Assembly: GCF_025362435.1 (NCBI RefSeq)
Contig: NZ_JANYGL010000154.1
Location: forward strand, 1 to 32,573
Direction of reading: 5' to 3'
Origin: Polymorphobacter sp.
GTDB lineage: Bacteria; Pseudomonadota; Alphaproteobacteria; Sphingomonadales; Sphingomonadaceae
DNA: 32,573 nucleotides
The notes below the pieces were generated by a model. The model did not search any database. It was given only the letters and a program-made list of their open reading frames with translations, and was not told the origin of the DNA. Of the stretch, positions 7,017-14,964 are shown piece after piece. The translations under genes were made by a program, and so were the position numbers. The first letter of the stretch is position 1, and each line of letters starts with the position of its first letter.

Positions 7017-8450
7017 CTAAGCCGCCGTGCCGCCGACCGTCAGGCCCTCGATCAGCAAGGTCGGCTGGCCGACCCCGGCGGGGACGCTCTGCCCGGCCTT
7101 GCCGCACGTGCCGACGCCCTCGTCGAGCATCAGGTCGTTGCCAATCGCCTTGACCCGCGTCAGCACGTCGGGGCCGTTGCCGATCAGCGTCGCGCCCTTG
7201 ATCGGCGCGCCGATGCGGCCGTTCTCGATGCGATACGCCTCGGTGCAGCTGAAGACGAACTTGCCGCTGGTGATGTCGACCTGCCCGCCGCCGAACGACT
7301 TGGCGTAGATGCCCGACTTCGCCCGGCTGAGGATTTCGCCGGGATCGTCGCGCCCGCCGAGCATGAAGGTGTTGGTCATCCGCGGCATCGGCGCATGGGC
7401 ATAGCTTTCGCGGCGGCCGTTGCCGGTCGGGGCAACCCCCATCAGCCGGGCGTTGAGCCGGTCCTGCATATAGCCCTTGAGGATGCCGTCCTCGATCAGC
7501 ACGGTCCGCTCGGTCGGCGTGCCCTCGTCGTCGATCGTCAGCGAGCCGCGGCGCATGTCCATCGCACCGTCGTCGACGACGGTGACCCCCGGGGCGGCGA
7601 CGCGCTGGCCGATCAGCCCGGCGAAGGCGCTGGTGCCCTTGCGGTTGAAGTCGCCTTCGAGGCCGTGGCCGATCGCCTCGTGGAGCAGGATGCCGGGCCA
7701 GCCCGGGCCGAGGACGACGGTCATCTCGCCGGCGGGGGCGTCGACCGCGTCGAGGTTGACCAGCGCCTGGTGGAGCGCGGAATCGATCGCCGCATTCCAC
7801 GTCTCGGGCTTCATCAGGTCGTCGTACAGGTAGCGTCCGCCGAGGCCGTGGAAGCCGGTCTCGCGGCGATCGCCGTTGGCGACGACGATCGACACATTGA
7901 GCCGCACCAGCGGCCGCACATCACGCGCTCGCAGCCCGTCCGCCCTGACGATCTCGACGACACTCCACGATCCGAGGAGCGACGCCGAAACCTGGACGAC
8001 GCGGGGATCGCGGGCGCGCGCAGCGGCGTCGATCGCCTGCAAAAGCGCGACCTTGGCGGCGAACGGGATCGCCGACAGCGGATCCGAGTCGGTGTAAAGC
8101 TGGCGGTTGGTCCGCGGCGGGCGGTCGAGACTCGCCGTCCCGCCGAACCCCGAGCGGACGACCTTGACGGTGTCGGCGGCGCGGCGGATCGCGGCGTCGG
8201 ACAGCTCGTTGGCGTGGGCGAAGCCGGTCGTCTCGCCCGACACCCCGCGCAAGCCGAAGCCCTGCGTCGTGTCGAAGGTCGCCGCCTTCAAACGTCCGTC
8301 GTCAAAGCTGAACGACTCCGACGTCGCGTACTGGAGGTACAGCTCGCCGTCGTCGCAGCCGTCGAGCGCCTGCGCGACGAGGCGTTCGGTCCGCACCGGG
8401 TCGAGATCGGTGTCGCGGTAAAAGATCGTGGCGGGATCGGGCATGGTCAT
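7017..8450 (-). CDS. tldD: Metalloprotease TldD
   Basis: This protein of about 477 residues is the TldD half of the TldD/TldE protease, a cytoplasmic heterodimer that degrades unfolded peptides and matures modified peptides such as microcins. The zinc motif HEAIGH (257-262), followed by GLEGD, is the TldD hallmark; the partner TldE (PmbA) lacks it. C-terminal blocks such as MPRMTNTFMLGG and GTCGKAGQSVPAGVGQP are also typical. Two ATGs, at 8450 and 8444, are possible; neither has a good Shine-Dalgarno sequence, and the first is used. It heads the operon with the PPOX, DUF2007 and patatin genes. No tldE gene is in the window, and in many genomes it lies elsewhere. The divergent trmO-like gene starts 38 bases away. 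Confidence 0.95.
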   Translation of the reverse strand: MTMPDPATIFYRDTDLDPVRTERLVAQALDGCDDGELYLQYATSESFSFDDGRLKAATFDTTQGFGLRGVSGETTGFAHANELSDAAIRRAADTVKVVRSGFGGTASLDRPPRTNRQLYTDSDPLSAIPFAAKVALLQAIDAAARARDPRVVQVSASLLGSWSVVEIVRADGLRARDVRPLVRLNVSIVVANGDRRETGFHGLGGRYLYDDLMKPETWNAAIDSALHQALVNLDAVDAPAGEMTVVLGPGWPGILLHEAIGHGLEGDFNRKGTSAFAGLIGQRVAAPGVTVVDDGAMDMRRGSLTIDDEGTPTERTVLIEDGILKGYMQDRLNARLMGVAPTGNGRRESYAHAPMPRMTNTFMLGGRDDPGEILSRAKSGIYAKSFGGGQVDITSGKFVFSCTEAYRIENGRIGAPIKGATLIGNGPDVLTRVKAIGNDLMLDEGVGTCGKAGQSVPAGVGQPTLLIEGLTVGGTAA

Positions 8451-8488
8451 AAAGTGAGATATAGGGCAGCAACCGGGGGAGGGAAGCC

Positions 8489-8950
8489 ATGAGTTACATT
8501 GTCGAAGCGATCGGGCGCGTCGAAGGCGGGCGGAGCGAGGCCGAGGACGACGCGTGGGACGCGGTCGCGGCAACGATCATCCTCGATCCGAAGGTCGTCG
8601 GCGACGACGCGATGGCCGGGCTCGACGCCTTCAGCCATGTCGAGATCGTCTACCTGTTCGACCGCCTGCCGGTCAGCGCGATCGTCACCGGCGCGCGACG
8701 GCCGCGTGGCAACCCCGACTGACCGCTGGTCGGCATCCTCGCGCAGCGCGGGCGCAACCGGCCGAACCGGATCGCCGTCTCGGTCTGCCGGATCGTCGCG
8801 GTCGACGGGCTGCGGCTTTCGGTCACCGGGCTCGATGCGATCGACGGTACCCCGGTGCTCGACGTCAAGCCGGTCCTGCGCGGCTTCATCGCGCGCGGTG
8901 AGGTTCGCGAGCCGGCGTGGGCCGCCGAGATCATGGCCGGCTACTGGTAA
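8489..8950 (+). pseudogene. TrmO (TsaA/YaeB)-family tRNA methyltransferase, broken by in-frame TGA
   Basis: The frame would encode a 153-residue TrmO-family protein. Family members use S-adenosylmethionine to methylate the t6A base at position 37 of certain tRNAs. Codon 78, at 8720-8722, is TGA. The same frame continues without further stops to TAA at 8950 and keeps the family signature on both sides: HVEIVYLFDR and ARRPRGNPD before the stop, then PLVGILAQRGRNRPNRIAVS after it. The family has Trp here, so TGG to TGA is the simplest cause. As read, translation yields only 77 residues. The ATG at 8489 follows GGGGGAGGGAAGCC. The last 20 bases overlap the convergent gene at 8931. A sequencing error or true decay are both possible. 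Confidence 0.85.
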
Positions 8951-9890
8951 CTCCGGCGAAGTTGCACGTCAGCGCCCAGCGCTGCCCGGGGCGGTCGAGC
9001 TCGATCCGGCTGCAATGATCGAGGACATCGCGGCCGATCAGAATCCACGGCGGCTGCTGCTTCTTCTTCGTCGCAGTGACGGTGATCGCGTCGTCGTCCT
9101 GGTCGGCGCTGCTCGTCCCGGCGTGCGCGCGCGCGTCGAGTTCCTTGGCGTGCGCCTCGGTGATGCGAGCGGCGGGGGCGACCAAAGGCAGGCCGAGGAG
9201 CGCCGCGCCGGGGGTCGGGACGACGTGCTCGAACGGCAGTGCACTGCCGGGGAACGGGTGCCACAGCCCGACCCGGCCGGTCCGCTTGAACATCCCCGCC
9301 GCCTCGAGCAACTGCGCCGCGCGGCCGTTGAACAGGGTTTCGGGCGAGCGGACGTCGAGGATGACGTGGACCTTCTCGCCGCCGACCGACGCGATCATTG
9401 CGGCGTCGCCCTTGCCGGCGCGGCTGATGCCATAGACCAGCCCGCCCTTCGGCGCGTTCGGCTGGATGATCGTGACGTGCTCGGCGGGGAGCGCGAGGAG
9501 CGAGATCACGCCGTCACTGTCGTCGGCGAGCTCCTTGTCGAACCAGATCGTCGGCACCGAGGTCTCGGGCAGTCCGTCGATGGCGATGTCGTACAGGTTG
9601 CCGCGGATCAGCGCGCTGCCGCCGGGCATCAGGTTCGACTTGAAGGTCTGCTTGCCGATCAGCGGGAACGCCTTCAGCCGCGCCTTGGTCGCCGCCGGCA
9701 GGTTGAGCAGCAGCGCCTTGTCGAAGCCGAGCGCGACGCGGACGTTGAGGTCGGTGTTCTTGACCCGCAGCCGCGCGATCGGCTGGACGCCGGAAACGAT
9801 CTCGAAACGCTCGGCTTGGGCGGCGGTGGCGGGAGCGGTCCCCAGCAGCAAAGCCGCCGTCGCCGCGAGCGCAGGGAGCCAATGTCGCAA
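8931..9890 (-). CDS. Exported hypothetical protein, possible degenerate retropepsin-like
   Basis: This protein of about 319 residues begins with a signal peptide (LPALAATAALLLGTAPATAA). Two segments resemble the two active-site loops of retropepsin-type aspartic proteases: VALGFDKALLLN and VILDVRSPETLFNGRAAQLLE. The usual D-T/S-G motif is altered in both (DKA and DVRS), although the Asp is kept. Near the C-terminus, ILIGRDVLDHCSRIELD looks like the ILGMDVL block that ends the fold. A charged linker (SSADQDDDAITVTATKKKQQ) sits before it. It is therefore probably an inactive or altered relative, but this is inference. The best start is TTG at 9890, directly before the signal peptide. The longer frame upstream runs through the palindromic repeat. 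Its 3' end overlaps the trmO-like pseudogene by 20 bases. Confidence 0.65.
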   Translation of the reverse strand: MRHWLPALAATAALLLGTAPATAAQAERFEIVSGVQPIARLRVKNTDLNVRVALGFDKALLLNLPAATKARLKAFPLIGKQTFKSNLMPGGSALIRGNLYDIAIDGLPETSVPTIWFDKELADDSDGVISLLALPAEHVTIIQPNAPKGGLVYGISRAGKGDAAMIASVGGEKVHVILDVRSPETLFNGRAAQLLEAAGMFKRTGRVGLWHPFPGSALPFEHVVPTPGAALLGLPLVAPAARITEAHAKELDARAHAGTSSADQDDDAITVTATKKKQQPPWILIGRDVLDHCSRIELDRPGQRWALTCNFAGVTSSRP

Positions 9891-9902
9891 TGCGGTGAAT
9901 TT

Positions 9903-9928
9903 GGGTCCCCGCGTACGCGGGGATGACA
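9903..9928. repeat. REP-like palindromic repeat, copy 2
   Basis: TCCCCGCGTACGCGGGGA (9906-9923) is a perfect 18-bp palindrome, with GGG before it and TGACA after it as in the copy at 3-28. It lies between the exported retropepsin-like gene and the zinc-finger gene, both on the minus strand. A transcript through it would form a hairpin. Confidence 0.75.
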
Positions 9929-9942
9929 CTGTAGCGCCCAGG

Positions 9943-10131
9943 TCAGCGTAAATCGGCTGGGCCCCCGGTGAGGACGAAGCGGCGGTCGCAATAACCGCAG
10001 TCGGCGAACCCCGACGGTCCCATCTGCAGATAGACGCGCGGATGGCCGTTCGGACCGCCGTCCTCGTCGCCGTCGCAGGCGACGCGGGTCGACGTCGTGT
10101 AAAACACCTCGGGCGGGGGGATCGTGTCCAT
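9943..10131 (-). CDS. zf-CHCC zinc-finger domain protein
   Basis: This 62-residue protein matches the zf-CHCC family, related to the NDUFS6 accessory subunit of mitochondrial complex I. The metal ligands are visible as C in VACDGD, H in NGHPRVYLQM, and the pair in DCGYCDRRFVL, in the expected order C-H-C-C. The ATG at 10131 is used. The proteobacterial members are small cytoplasmic proteins that probably bind zinc, and a link to respiratory complex I is known only for the mitochondrial relatives. No complex I genes are in the window. Confidence 0.9.
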   Translation of the reverse strand: MDTIPPPEVFYTTSTRVACDGDEDGGPNGHPRVYLQMGPSGFADCGYCDRRFVLTGGPADLR

Positions 10132-10336
10132 GCCGTGCGCTTAGCGCGTCGGGGTTCGCGGTGAAAGGCCGCGCTCGAAGCTGTCATGCGATTGTCGCGC
10201 GCTGTCGCGTCGATGCTGCACCTGCACACGCGGCGGGCTTGCGGGCGGCGATCGGCCCGTAGTGTGCGGCAGACGATGCCACAGGCGGGGAGCGACAGGG
10301 TTGCCGCTCCCTTCCCCCGCGCCTATCCCACGGCAC

Positions 10337-11254
10337 ATGACCACCTCTGCTATTTCGATCGTCGACCTCGAGAAGACCTATGCCGGGGGCAAGCGCGCGC
10401 TCGACAAGATCAGCCTCGAGATTCCGCGGGGCAGCATCTTCGGGCTGCTCGGGCCGAACGGCGCGGGCAAGTCGACACTGATCAACATCCTCGCGGGCCT
10501 CGTTCGCAAGTCGGGCGGGACCGCCAACATCTGGGGGTTCGACATCGACGAGCACCCGCGCAACGCCAAGGCGTCGATCGGCATCGTGCCGCAGGAAATC
10601 CTGTTCGACGCCTTCTTCACCCCGTTCGAGACGCTCGAGCTCCAGGCCGGGCTGTACGGCGTGCCGAAGAAGCAGCGGCGGACAATGGAGCTGCTCCGCG
10701 CGGTCCGCCTCGAGGACAAGGCGCACGCGTATTCGCGCACCCTGTCGGGCGGCATGAAGCGCCGCCTGCTCGTGGCGAAGGCGCTGGTCCATACGCCGCC
10801 GGTGCTGGTGCTCGACGAGCCGACCGCCGGCGTCGACATCGAGCTTCGCGCGCAGCTGTGGGAATATGTCCGCGAACTCAACGCCGGGGGCACGACGGTG
10901 GTGCTGACGACGCACTATCTCGAGGAGGCCGAGGCGCTGTGCGACCGCATCGCCATCGTCAACGGCGGCCAGATCGTCGCCAACGACCTGACCTCGACCT
11001 TGCTCGCGACCGCGCAGGACAAGATTTTGATCGTCACCACCGACGCCGACCTCGGCCCCCTGCCCGCCGGACTCGGCGAGCGCGCGGTGGCGAAGAACGC
11101 GCGGACGCTGTCGATCACCTACGACAAGCGCGAGGCGCAGGCGGGCGACATCCTCCACCGGCTGACCGAGGCGGGCATCGGCATCGTCGACGTCTCGACG
11201 CGCGAGGCGGACCTCGAAGATGTGTTCCTCAAGCTGACCCGGCGCGCGGCATGA
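10337..11254 (+). CDS. ABC transporter ATP-binding protein
   Basis: This 305-residue ATPase has all the motifs of an ABC nucleotide-binding domain: Walker A GPNGAGKST (39-47), signature LSGGM (136-140), Walker B LVLDEP (157-162) and the switch His (H193 in TTHYLEEAE). It resembles the CcmA/YadG class, which normally pairs with an ABC-2 membrane permease. No permease is next to it. Instead its TGA overlaps the ATG of nadB (ATGA). ATG 10337 fits the family N-terminus but has a poor ribosome binding site. A GTG at 10262 would add 25 unrelated residues. The substrate is unknown. A hairpin GGGAGCG/CGCTCCC lies at 10288-10311 upstream. Confidence 0.93.
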   Translation: MTTSAISIVDLEKTYAGGKRALDKISLEIPRGSIFGLLGPNGAGKSTLINILAGLVRKSGGTANIWGFDIDEHPRNAKASIGIVPQEILFDAFFTPFETLELQAGLYGVPKKQRRTMELLRAVRLEDKAHAYSRTLSGGMKRRLLVAKALVHTPPVLVLDEPTAGVDIELRAQLWEYVRELNAGGTTVVLTTHYLEEAEALCDRIAIVNGGQIVANDLTSTLLATAQDKILIVTTDADLGPLPAGLGERAVAKNARTLSITYDKREAQAGDILHRLTEAGIGIVDVSTREADLEDVFLKLTRRAA

Positions 11255-12861
11255 GCGGGCCGAAGGGCGAATACGACGTCGTCGTCGTCGGCTCGGGCGC
11301 GGCGGGGCTGACCACCGCGCTCAACCTCGCCGACCGCTTCCGCGTCTGCGTCCTGTCGAAGGGCGATGTCTCGAGCGGGTCGACGGCATGGGCGCAGGGC
11401 GGGATCGCCGCGGTGCTCGAGCCCGGCGACACGATCGAGAGCCACGTCGAGGACACGATGATCGCCGGCGGCGGCTTGAACGACCGCGCCACCGTCACCT
11501 ATGTCGCCGAGCACGCCGCCGTCGCGATCGACCGGCTGGCGGAGATCGGCGTGCCGTTCAACGTCGGCGAGAACGGGACCGAGCGCTTCCACCTGACGCG
11601 CGAGGGCGGGCACAGCCACCGCCGCATCGCCCACGTCGACGACGCCACCGGCTGGGCGGTCCAGGACGCGCTGGCGAAGGCCGCCGCGGCGCACCCCAAC
11701 ATCAGGCTGGTGACCGGGCGCGCCGTCGTTGACCTGATCACCGAGCGCCACGTCGAGACGCTGCGCTTCGTCAACCGCCACTGCTACGGCGTCTATGCCT
11801 TCGACGTCGCGACCAAGAAGGTCGAGCGCTTTACGGCAAGGGCCGTGGTGCTGGCGACCGGCGGGGCGAGCCGGGTCTATCAATATTCGACCAACCCCGA
11901 CGGCTCGACCGGCGACGGCATCGCCATGGCGTGGCGCGCCGGTTGCCGGGTGTCGAACATGGAATTCAACCAGTTCCACCCGACCTGCCTGTTCCATCCG
12001 ACGGTCAAGAACTTCCTCATCACCGAGGCGGTGCGCGGCGAGGGCGGGCGGCTGCTCCTGCCCGACGGCACGCGCTTCATGGCCGACTATGACGAGCGGA
12101 TGGAGCTGGCGCCGCGCGACGTCGTCGCCCGCGCGATCGATTCGGAGATCAAGCGGCTCGGGCTGAGCCACGTCCGGCTCGACATGACGCACCTCGGGGC
12201 GGCTTTCATCACCCACCACTTCCCGATGATCCACGCCCGGCTGCTCGAGCTCGGCATCGACTGCACGACCGAATCGATCCCGGTCGTGCCGGCGGCGCAC
12301 TACACCTGCGGCGGCGTACTCGTCGACATCCACGGCCGCACCGACCTGCCCGGGCTGTATGCGGTCGGCGAGGTGTCGCAGTCGGGCCTCCACGGGGCGA
12401 ACCGGCTGGCGTCGAACTCGATCCTCGAATGCCTCGTCTTCGGGGTCGCCGTCGCCGACGACATCACGGCAGCGTGGGATACCCTCCCCGCGCCGCCGGT
12501 TACCCGGCCGTGGGACGAAAGCCGCGTCACCGATTCGGACGAGGAGGTCGTCGTCAGCCATAATTGGGACGAGCTGCGCCGCTTCATGTGGGACTATGTC
12601 GGCATCGTCCGCACCGACAAGCGCCTTGAACGCGCCGCGCACCGGATCAAGAACCTGCGCAAGGAGGTCCACGATTACTACAGCGACTTCCGCGTCACCC
12701 CCGACCTCATCGAACTCCGCAACCTCGTCCAGGTCGCCGACCTGATCGTCCGCTCGGCGCGACGGCGGCACGAGAGCCGGGGGCTGCACTACAGCCTCGA
12801 CTTCCCGCAGACCGACGCGGTGGCGCGGGATACGATTCTCGATCCGTGGTCGCGGGATTGA
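11251..12861 (+). CDS. nadB: L-aspartate oxidase NadB
   Basis: This 536-residue flavoenzyme oxidises L-aspartate to iminoaspartate, the first step of de novo NAD synthesis. The FAD-binding motif GSGAAG is at 14-19. The body has the succinate dehydrogenase/fumarate reductase fold, with STAWAQGGIAAV, MEFNQFHPT, and the active-site HYTCGGV (350-356). The C-terminal helical domain follows (RRFMWDYVGIVR). The length is the family norm. The start overlaps the ABC ATPase stop (ATGA), so translation is likely coupled. The usual partners nadA and nadC are not in the window. A short gap then leads to purE. Confidence 0.97.
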   Translation: MSGPKGEYDVVVVGSGAAGLTTALNLADRFRVCVLSKGDVSSGSTAWAQGGIAAVLEPGDTIESHVEDTMIAGGGLNDRATVTYVAEHAAVAIDRLAEIGVPFNVGENGTERFHLTREGGHSHRRIAHVDDATGWAVQDALAKAAAAHPNIRLVTGRAVVDLITERHVETLRFVNRHCYGVYAFDVATKKVERFTARAVVLATGGASRVYQYSTNPDGSTGDGIAMAWRAGCRVSNMEFNQFHPTCLFHPTVKNFLITEAVRGEGGRLLLPDGTRFMADYDERMELAPRDVVARAIDSEIKRLGLSHVRLDMTHLGAAFITHHFPMIHARLLELGIDCTTESIPVVPAAHYTCGGVLVDIHGRTDLPGLYAVGEVSQSGLHGANRLASNSILECLVFGVAVADDITAAWDTLPAPPVTRPWDESRVTDSDEEVVVSHNWDELRRFMWDYVGIVRTDKRLERAAHRIKNLRKEVHDYYSDFRVTPDLIELRNLVQVADLIVRSARRRHESRGLHYSLDFPQTDAVARDTILDPWSRD

Positions 12862-12921
12862 GGGTGGTCTTGGCGGGACGGCGGCCCTAGGGTCCGGCGT
12901 TTCGTGAACACGGGGCAAGAC

Positions 12922-13398
12922 ATGGCCATCGTCGGCATCATCATGGGCAGCACGTCGGACTGGGCGACGATGTGCGCCGCCGCCGAGACGCTCGACGCGC
13001 TCGATATCGCGCACGAAACCCGCGTCGTCTCCGCCCACCGCACCCCCGACCGGATGTACGACTATGCCTCGACCGCGGTATCGCGCGGGCTGCGCGCGAT
13101 CATCGCCGGGGCCGGCGGCGCGGCGCATCTGCCGGGGATGGTCGCGGCGCTGACCCGGCTGCCGGTATTTGGCGTGCCGGTCGAATCGAAGGCGCTGTCG
13201 GGAATGGATAGCCTGTTGTCGATCGTCCAGATGCCCGCCGGAATCCCGGTCGGCTGCCTCGCGATCGGGCGCGCCGGGGCGATCAACGCCGCGCTGATCG
13301 TCGCCGCGCAGCTTGCCACGACCGATGACGCGCTTGCGGAACGCCTCGACGCGTGGCGGGCGAAGCAGACGGCGAGCGTCGCGGATAAACCCGAGTGA
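12922..13398 (+). CDS. purE: 5-(carboxyamino)imidazole ribonucleotide mutase PurE
   Basis: This 158-residue cytoplasmic enzyme converts N5-CAIR to CAIR in purine biosynthesis. Class I signatures are present: MGSTSDW (8-14), SAHRTPDRM (37-45, with the catalytic His39), and [16 protein letters not shown] followed by [12 protein letters not shown] 12922 gives the usual N-terminus. A GTG at 12904 would add six residues not seen in the family. The TGA overlaps the GTG start of purK (GTGA), so the two subunits of this two-step conversion are translationally coupled. Confidence 0.97.
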   Translation: MAIVGIIMGSTSDWATMCAAAETLDALDIAHETRVVSAHRTPDRMYDYASTAVSRGLRAIIAGAGGAAHLPGMVAALTRLPVFGVPVESKALSGMDSLLSIVQMPAGIPVGCLAIGRAGAINAALIVAAQLATTDDALAERLDAWRAKQTASVADKPE

Positions 13399-14501
13399 CC
13401 CTTCCCGACGAGTCCGCTCTGATCGCGCCGGACGGTTTCGCCCTGATCCCCCCCGGGTCGACGATCGGCATTCTCGGCGGCGGGCAGCTCGGGCGGATGC
13501 TCGCGCTCGCGGCGGCGGACATGGGCTACCGCATCCACATCTTCGCCCCCGAGGACGAGCTGCCTGCAGGCGACGTCGCTGCCGAAGTCACCCGCGCCGC
13601 GTACGACGACGAGGCCGCGCTCGACGCCTTCGCCGCCGTGGTCGACGTCGTCACCTATGAATTCGAGAACGTCCCGGTCGCCGCGATCGAACGCCTCGCG
13701 CGGCTAGTTCCCGTCCGCCCGGGCGGCAACGCGCTCGACATCGCGCAGGACCGGCTGAGCGAGAAGCGCTTCATCGAGAGCCTCGGCGGCCACCCCGCCC
13801 CGTATCGCGCCGTCGACAGCGTCGCCGACCTGCAAGCTGCGCTGCTCGAGGTCGGCCCGCGCGCGATCCTCAAGACCCGACGGATGGGCTATGACGGCAA
13901 GGGCCAGGCACGCATCGGCCCCGGCGACGACCCGGCGGCGGCATGGGCGGCGATCGGCAGCCGCCCGGCGATCGTCGAGGGACTCGTAGCCTTCGACGGC
14001 GAGTTCTCGGTCATCCTCGCCCGCGGCCACGACGGCGCGATCGTCGTCTACGACGTTCCGCACAATCGCCACGAGGGCGGCATCCTCGACGTCAGCACGG
14101 TCCCTGCCCCCGATTTCATCGCCCGCCACAGCGCCGCCGCGATCGCCCTTGCACGCACCGTGGCGGAGGCGCTCGACTATGTCGGGGTGCTGACGATCGA
14201 GTTCTTCGCGACGCCCGACGGCCCGGTGTTCAACGAGATGGCGTCGCGGGTCCACAACAGCGGCCACTGGACGATCGAGGGGGCGCGCGTCAGCCAGTTC
14301 GAGAACCACATCCGCGCGGTCTGCGGCCTGCCGCTCGGCCCGGCGACGCTGACCGCGCCCAAGGTCCGCATGCAGAATTTGCTTGGCGACGCGGTCCACG
14401 ACTGGGCGGCGGTCCTCGCCGACCCGGGCGCGCATCTGCATCTTTACGGCAAGTCGGAGGTTAAGCCCGGACGTAAGATGGGACACGTCACATGGCTGTA
14501 G
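13395..14501 (+). CDS. purK: 5-(carboxyamino)imidazole ribonucleotide synthase PurK
   Basis: This 368-residue ATP-grasp enzyme makes N5-CAIR from AIR, bicarbonate and ATP, supplying the substrate of PurE. The N-terminal PurK signature GGGQLGRM is at 28-35. Further blocks are [14 protein letters not shown], an ATP-binding loop, and [19 protein letters not shown], the metal-binding and substrate region. The start is GTG at 13395, overlapping the purE stop. The first 20 residues ahead of the signature are a short extension. The next gene starts seven bases after the TAG. Confidence 0.97.
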   Translation: MTLPDESALIAPDGFALIPPGSTIGILGGGQLGRMLALAAADMGYRIHIFAPEDELPAGDVAAEVTRAAYDDEAALDAFAAVVDVVTYEFENVPVAAIERLARLVPVRPGGNALDIAQDRLSEKRFIESLGGHPAPYRAVDSVADLQAALLEVGPRAILKTRRMGYDGKGQARIGPGDDPAAAWAAIGSRPAIVEGLVAFDGEFSVILARGHDGAIVVYDVPHNRHEGGILDVSTVPAPDFIARHSAAAIALARTVAEALDYVGVLTIEFFATPDGPVFNEMASRVHNSGHWTIEGARVSQFENHIRAVCGLPLGPATLTAPKVRMQNLLGDAVHDWAAVLADPGAHLHLYGKSEVKPGRKMGHVTWL

Positions 14502-14508
14502 CGGCATA

Positions 14509-14772
14509 ATGGCGACCAACCGCGAGACCCTCGAGCGCCAGATGCGCGAGGCGGCGGCGGCGGGAAAGTTCGAGATTGCCGCCAAGCTGCGCGACGACCT
14601 CAAAGCGCTCGCCGACGTCGACACCGCGCGCGAGACTGGCGACCTCCACCGCCAGCAGCCCGGCGCGATGGGGCTCGGCACCAGCCGCCAGGCGGTCGAG
14701 CCGCCTCCCGGCTGGGTCCCGCCGAAGCGCCCCGACCCAATGACCGCGAACCGGAGCAAGCGGCGGCGATGA
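14509..14772 (+). CDS. UVR-motif (UvrB/UvrC-type) small protein
   Basis: This 87-residue protein has an N-terminal helix pair with a UVR-like motif, ERQMREAAAAGKFEIAAKLR then DDLKAL. In UvrB and UvrC this motif mediates protein-protein contact. Here it occurs in a stand-alone protein with a Pro-rich, basic C-terminus (PPPGWVPPKRPD...SKRRR). Such proteins are common in alphaproteobacteria but their role is not established. ATG 14509 lies seven bases after purK stops, so it is probably the last gene of that operon. Confidence 0.8.
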   Translation: MATNRETLERQMREAAAAGKFEIAAKLRDDLKALADVDTARETGDLHRQQPGAMGLGTSRQAVEPPPGWVPPKRPDPMTANRSKRRR

Positions 14773-14786
14773 CGTTACGGTAACGT
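14772..14786. other. 7-1-7 inverted repeat
   Basis: ACGTTAC and GTAACGT flank one G. It begins at the last base of the UVR-motif gene's stop codon. The one-base spacer suggests a protein-binding site rather than a terminator, and there is no T run. It is the first of several AT-rich dyads upstream of the PEP-CTERM gene at 14965. Confidence 0.35.
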
Positions 14787-14910
14787 TTCGTTAATGTTTG
14801 TAAGAATATCCGACACTATTCCGTACGAATCTTCCCGGGGAGAACACGCAAATCCTCGGACCGGAACTGTAACGTGTTGTTTTCGATGCCCCAGCCGCGG
14901 ACCGACCATC

Positions 14911-14926
14911 TGGCATGAGTTTTGCT
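14911..14926 (+). promoter_or_regulatory. Sigma-54-type promoter for PEP-CTERM gene 1
   Basis: TGGCATG-N4-TTGCT matches the RpoN consensus TGGCACG-N4-TTGCW at 11 of 12 defined positions, with the invariant GG and GC correctly spaced. Transcription would start near 14936, about 28 bases before the ATG at 14965. PEP-CTERM/exosortase systems often include the PrsK/PrsR pair, in which PrsR belongs to the sigma-54 activator family, so this control fits. Neither prsK nor prsR is in the window. Confidence 0.75.
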
Positions 14927-14930
14927 AATT

Positions 14931-14954
14931 CTTCGTTAGAAATAACTAACGAAG
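14931..14954 (+). promoter_or_regulatory. Hairpin overlapping the ribosome binding site of PEP-CTERM gene 1
   Basis: CTTCGTTAG and CTAACGAAG form a perfect 9-bp stem around AAATAA. The 3' arm runs into the Shine-Dalgarno sequence (GAAGGGAG, 14951-14958). The predicted start of transcription falls within the 5' arm. It may act as an operator, or as an RNA hairpin that limits ribosome access. Which applies depends on the real 5' end. Confidence 0.5.
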
Positions 14955-14964
14955 GGAGTATCAC

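Noticed and set aside
8720-8722. TGA in the trmO-like gene read as selenocysteine
   Set aside because: The family has Trp, not Cys, at this codon, and no SECIS-like hairpin is evident just after it. SelO in this window is not a marker of selenoprotein synthesis in bacteria.
10288-10311. Hairpin GGGAGCG/CGCTCCC upstream of the ABC ATPase
   Set aside because: It has a long loop, no T run and no known regulatory match. It is mentioned only as a possible structure.
11119-13128. A 669-residue minus-strand ORF opposite nadB and purE
   Set aside because: It is a shadow frame produced by GC-rich codon bias; both strands cannot encode NadB and another conserved protein, and no motifs are seen.
14860-14890. 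GGAAC box as a general-stress (EcfG-type) promoter upstream of PEP-CTERM gene 1
   Set aside because: At the proper spacing the -10 reads CGAT rather than CGTT, and the nearby sigma-54 match is much stronger.
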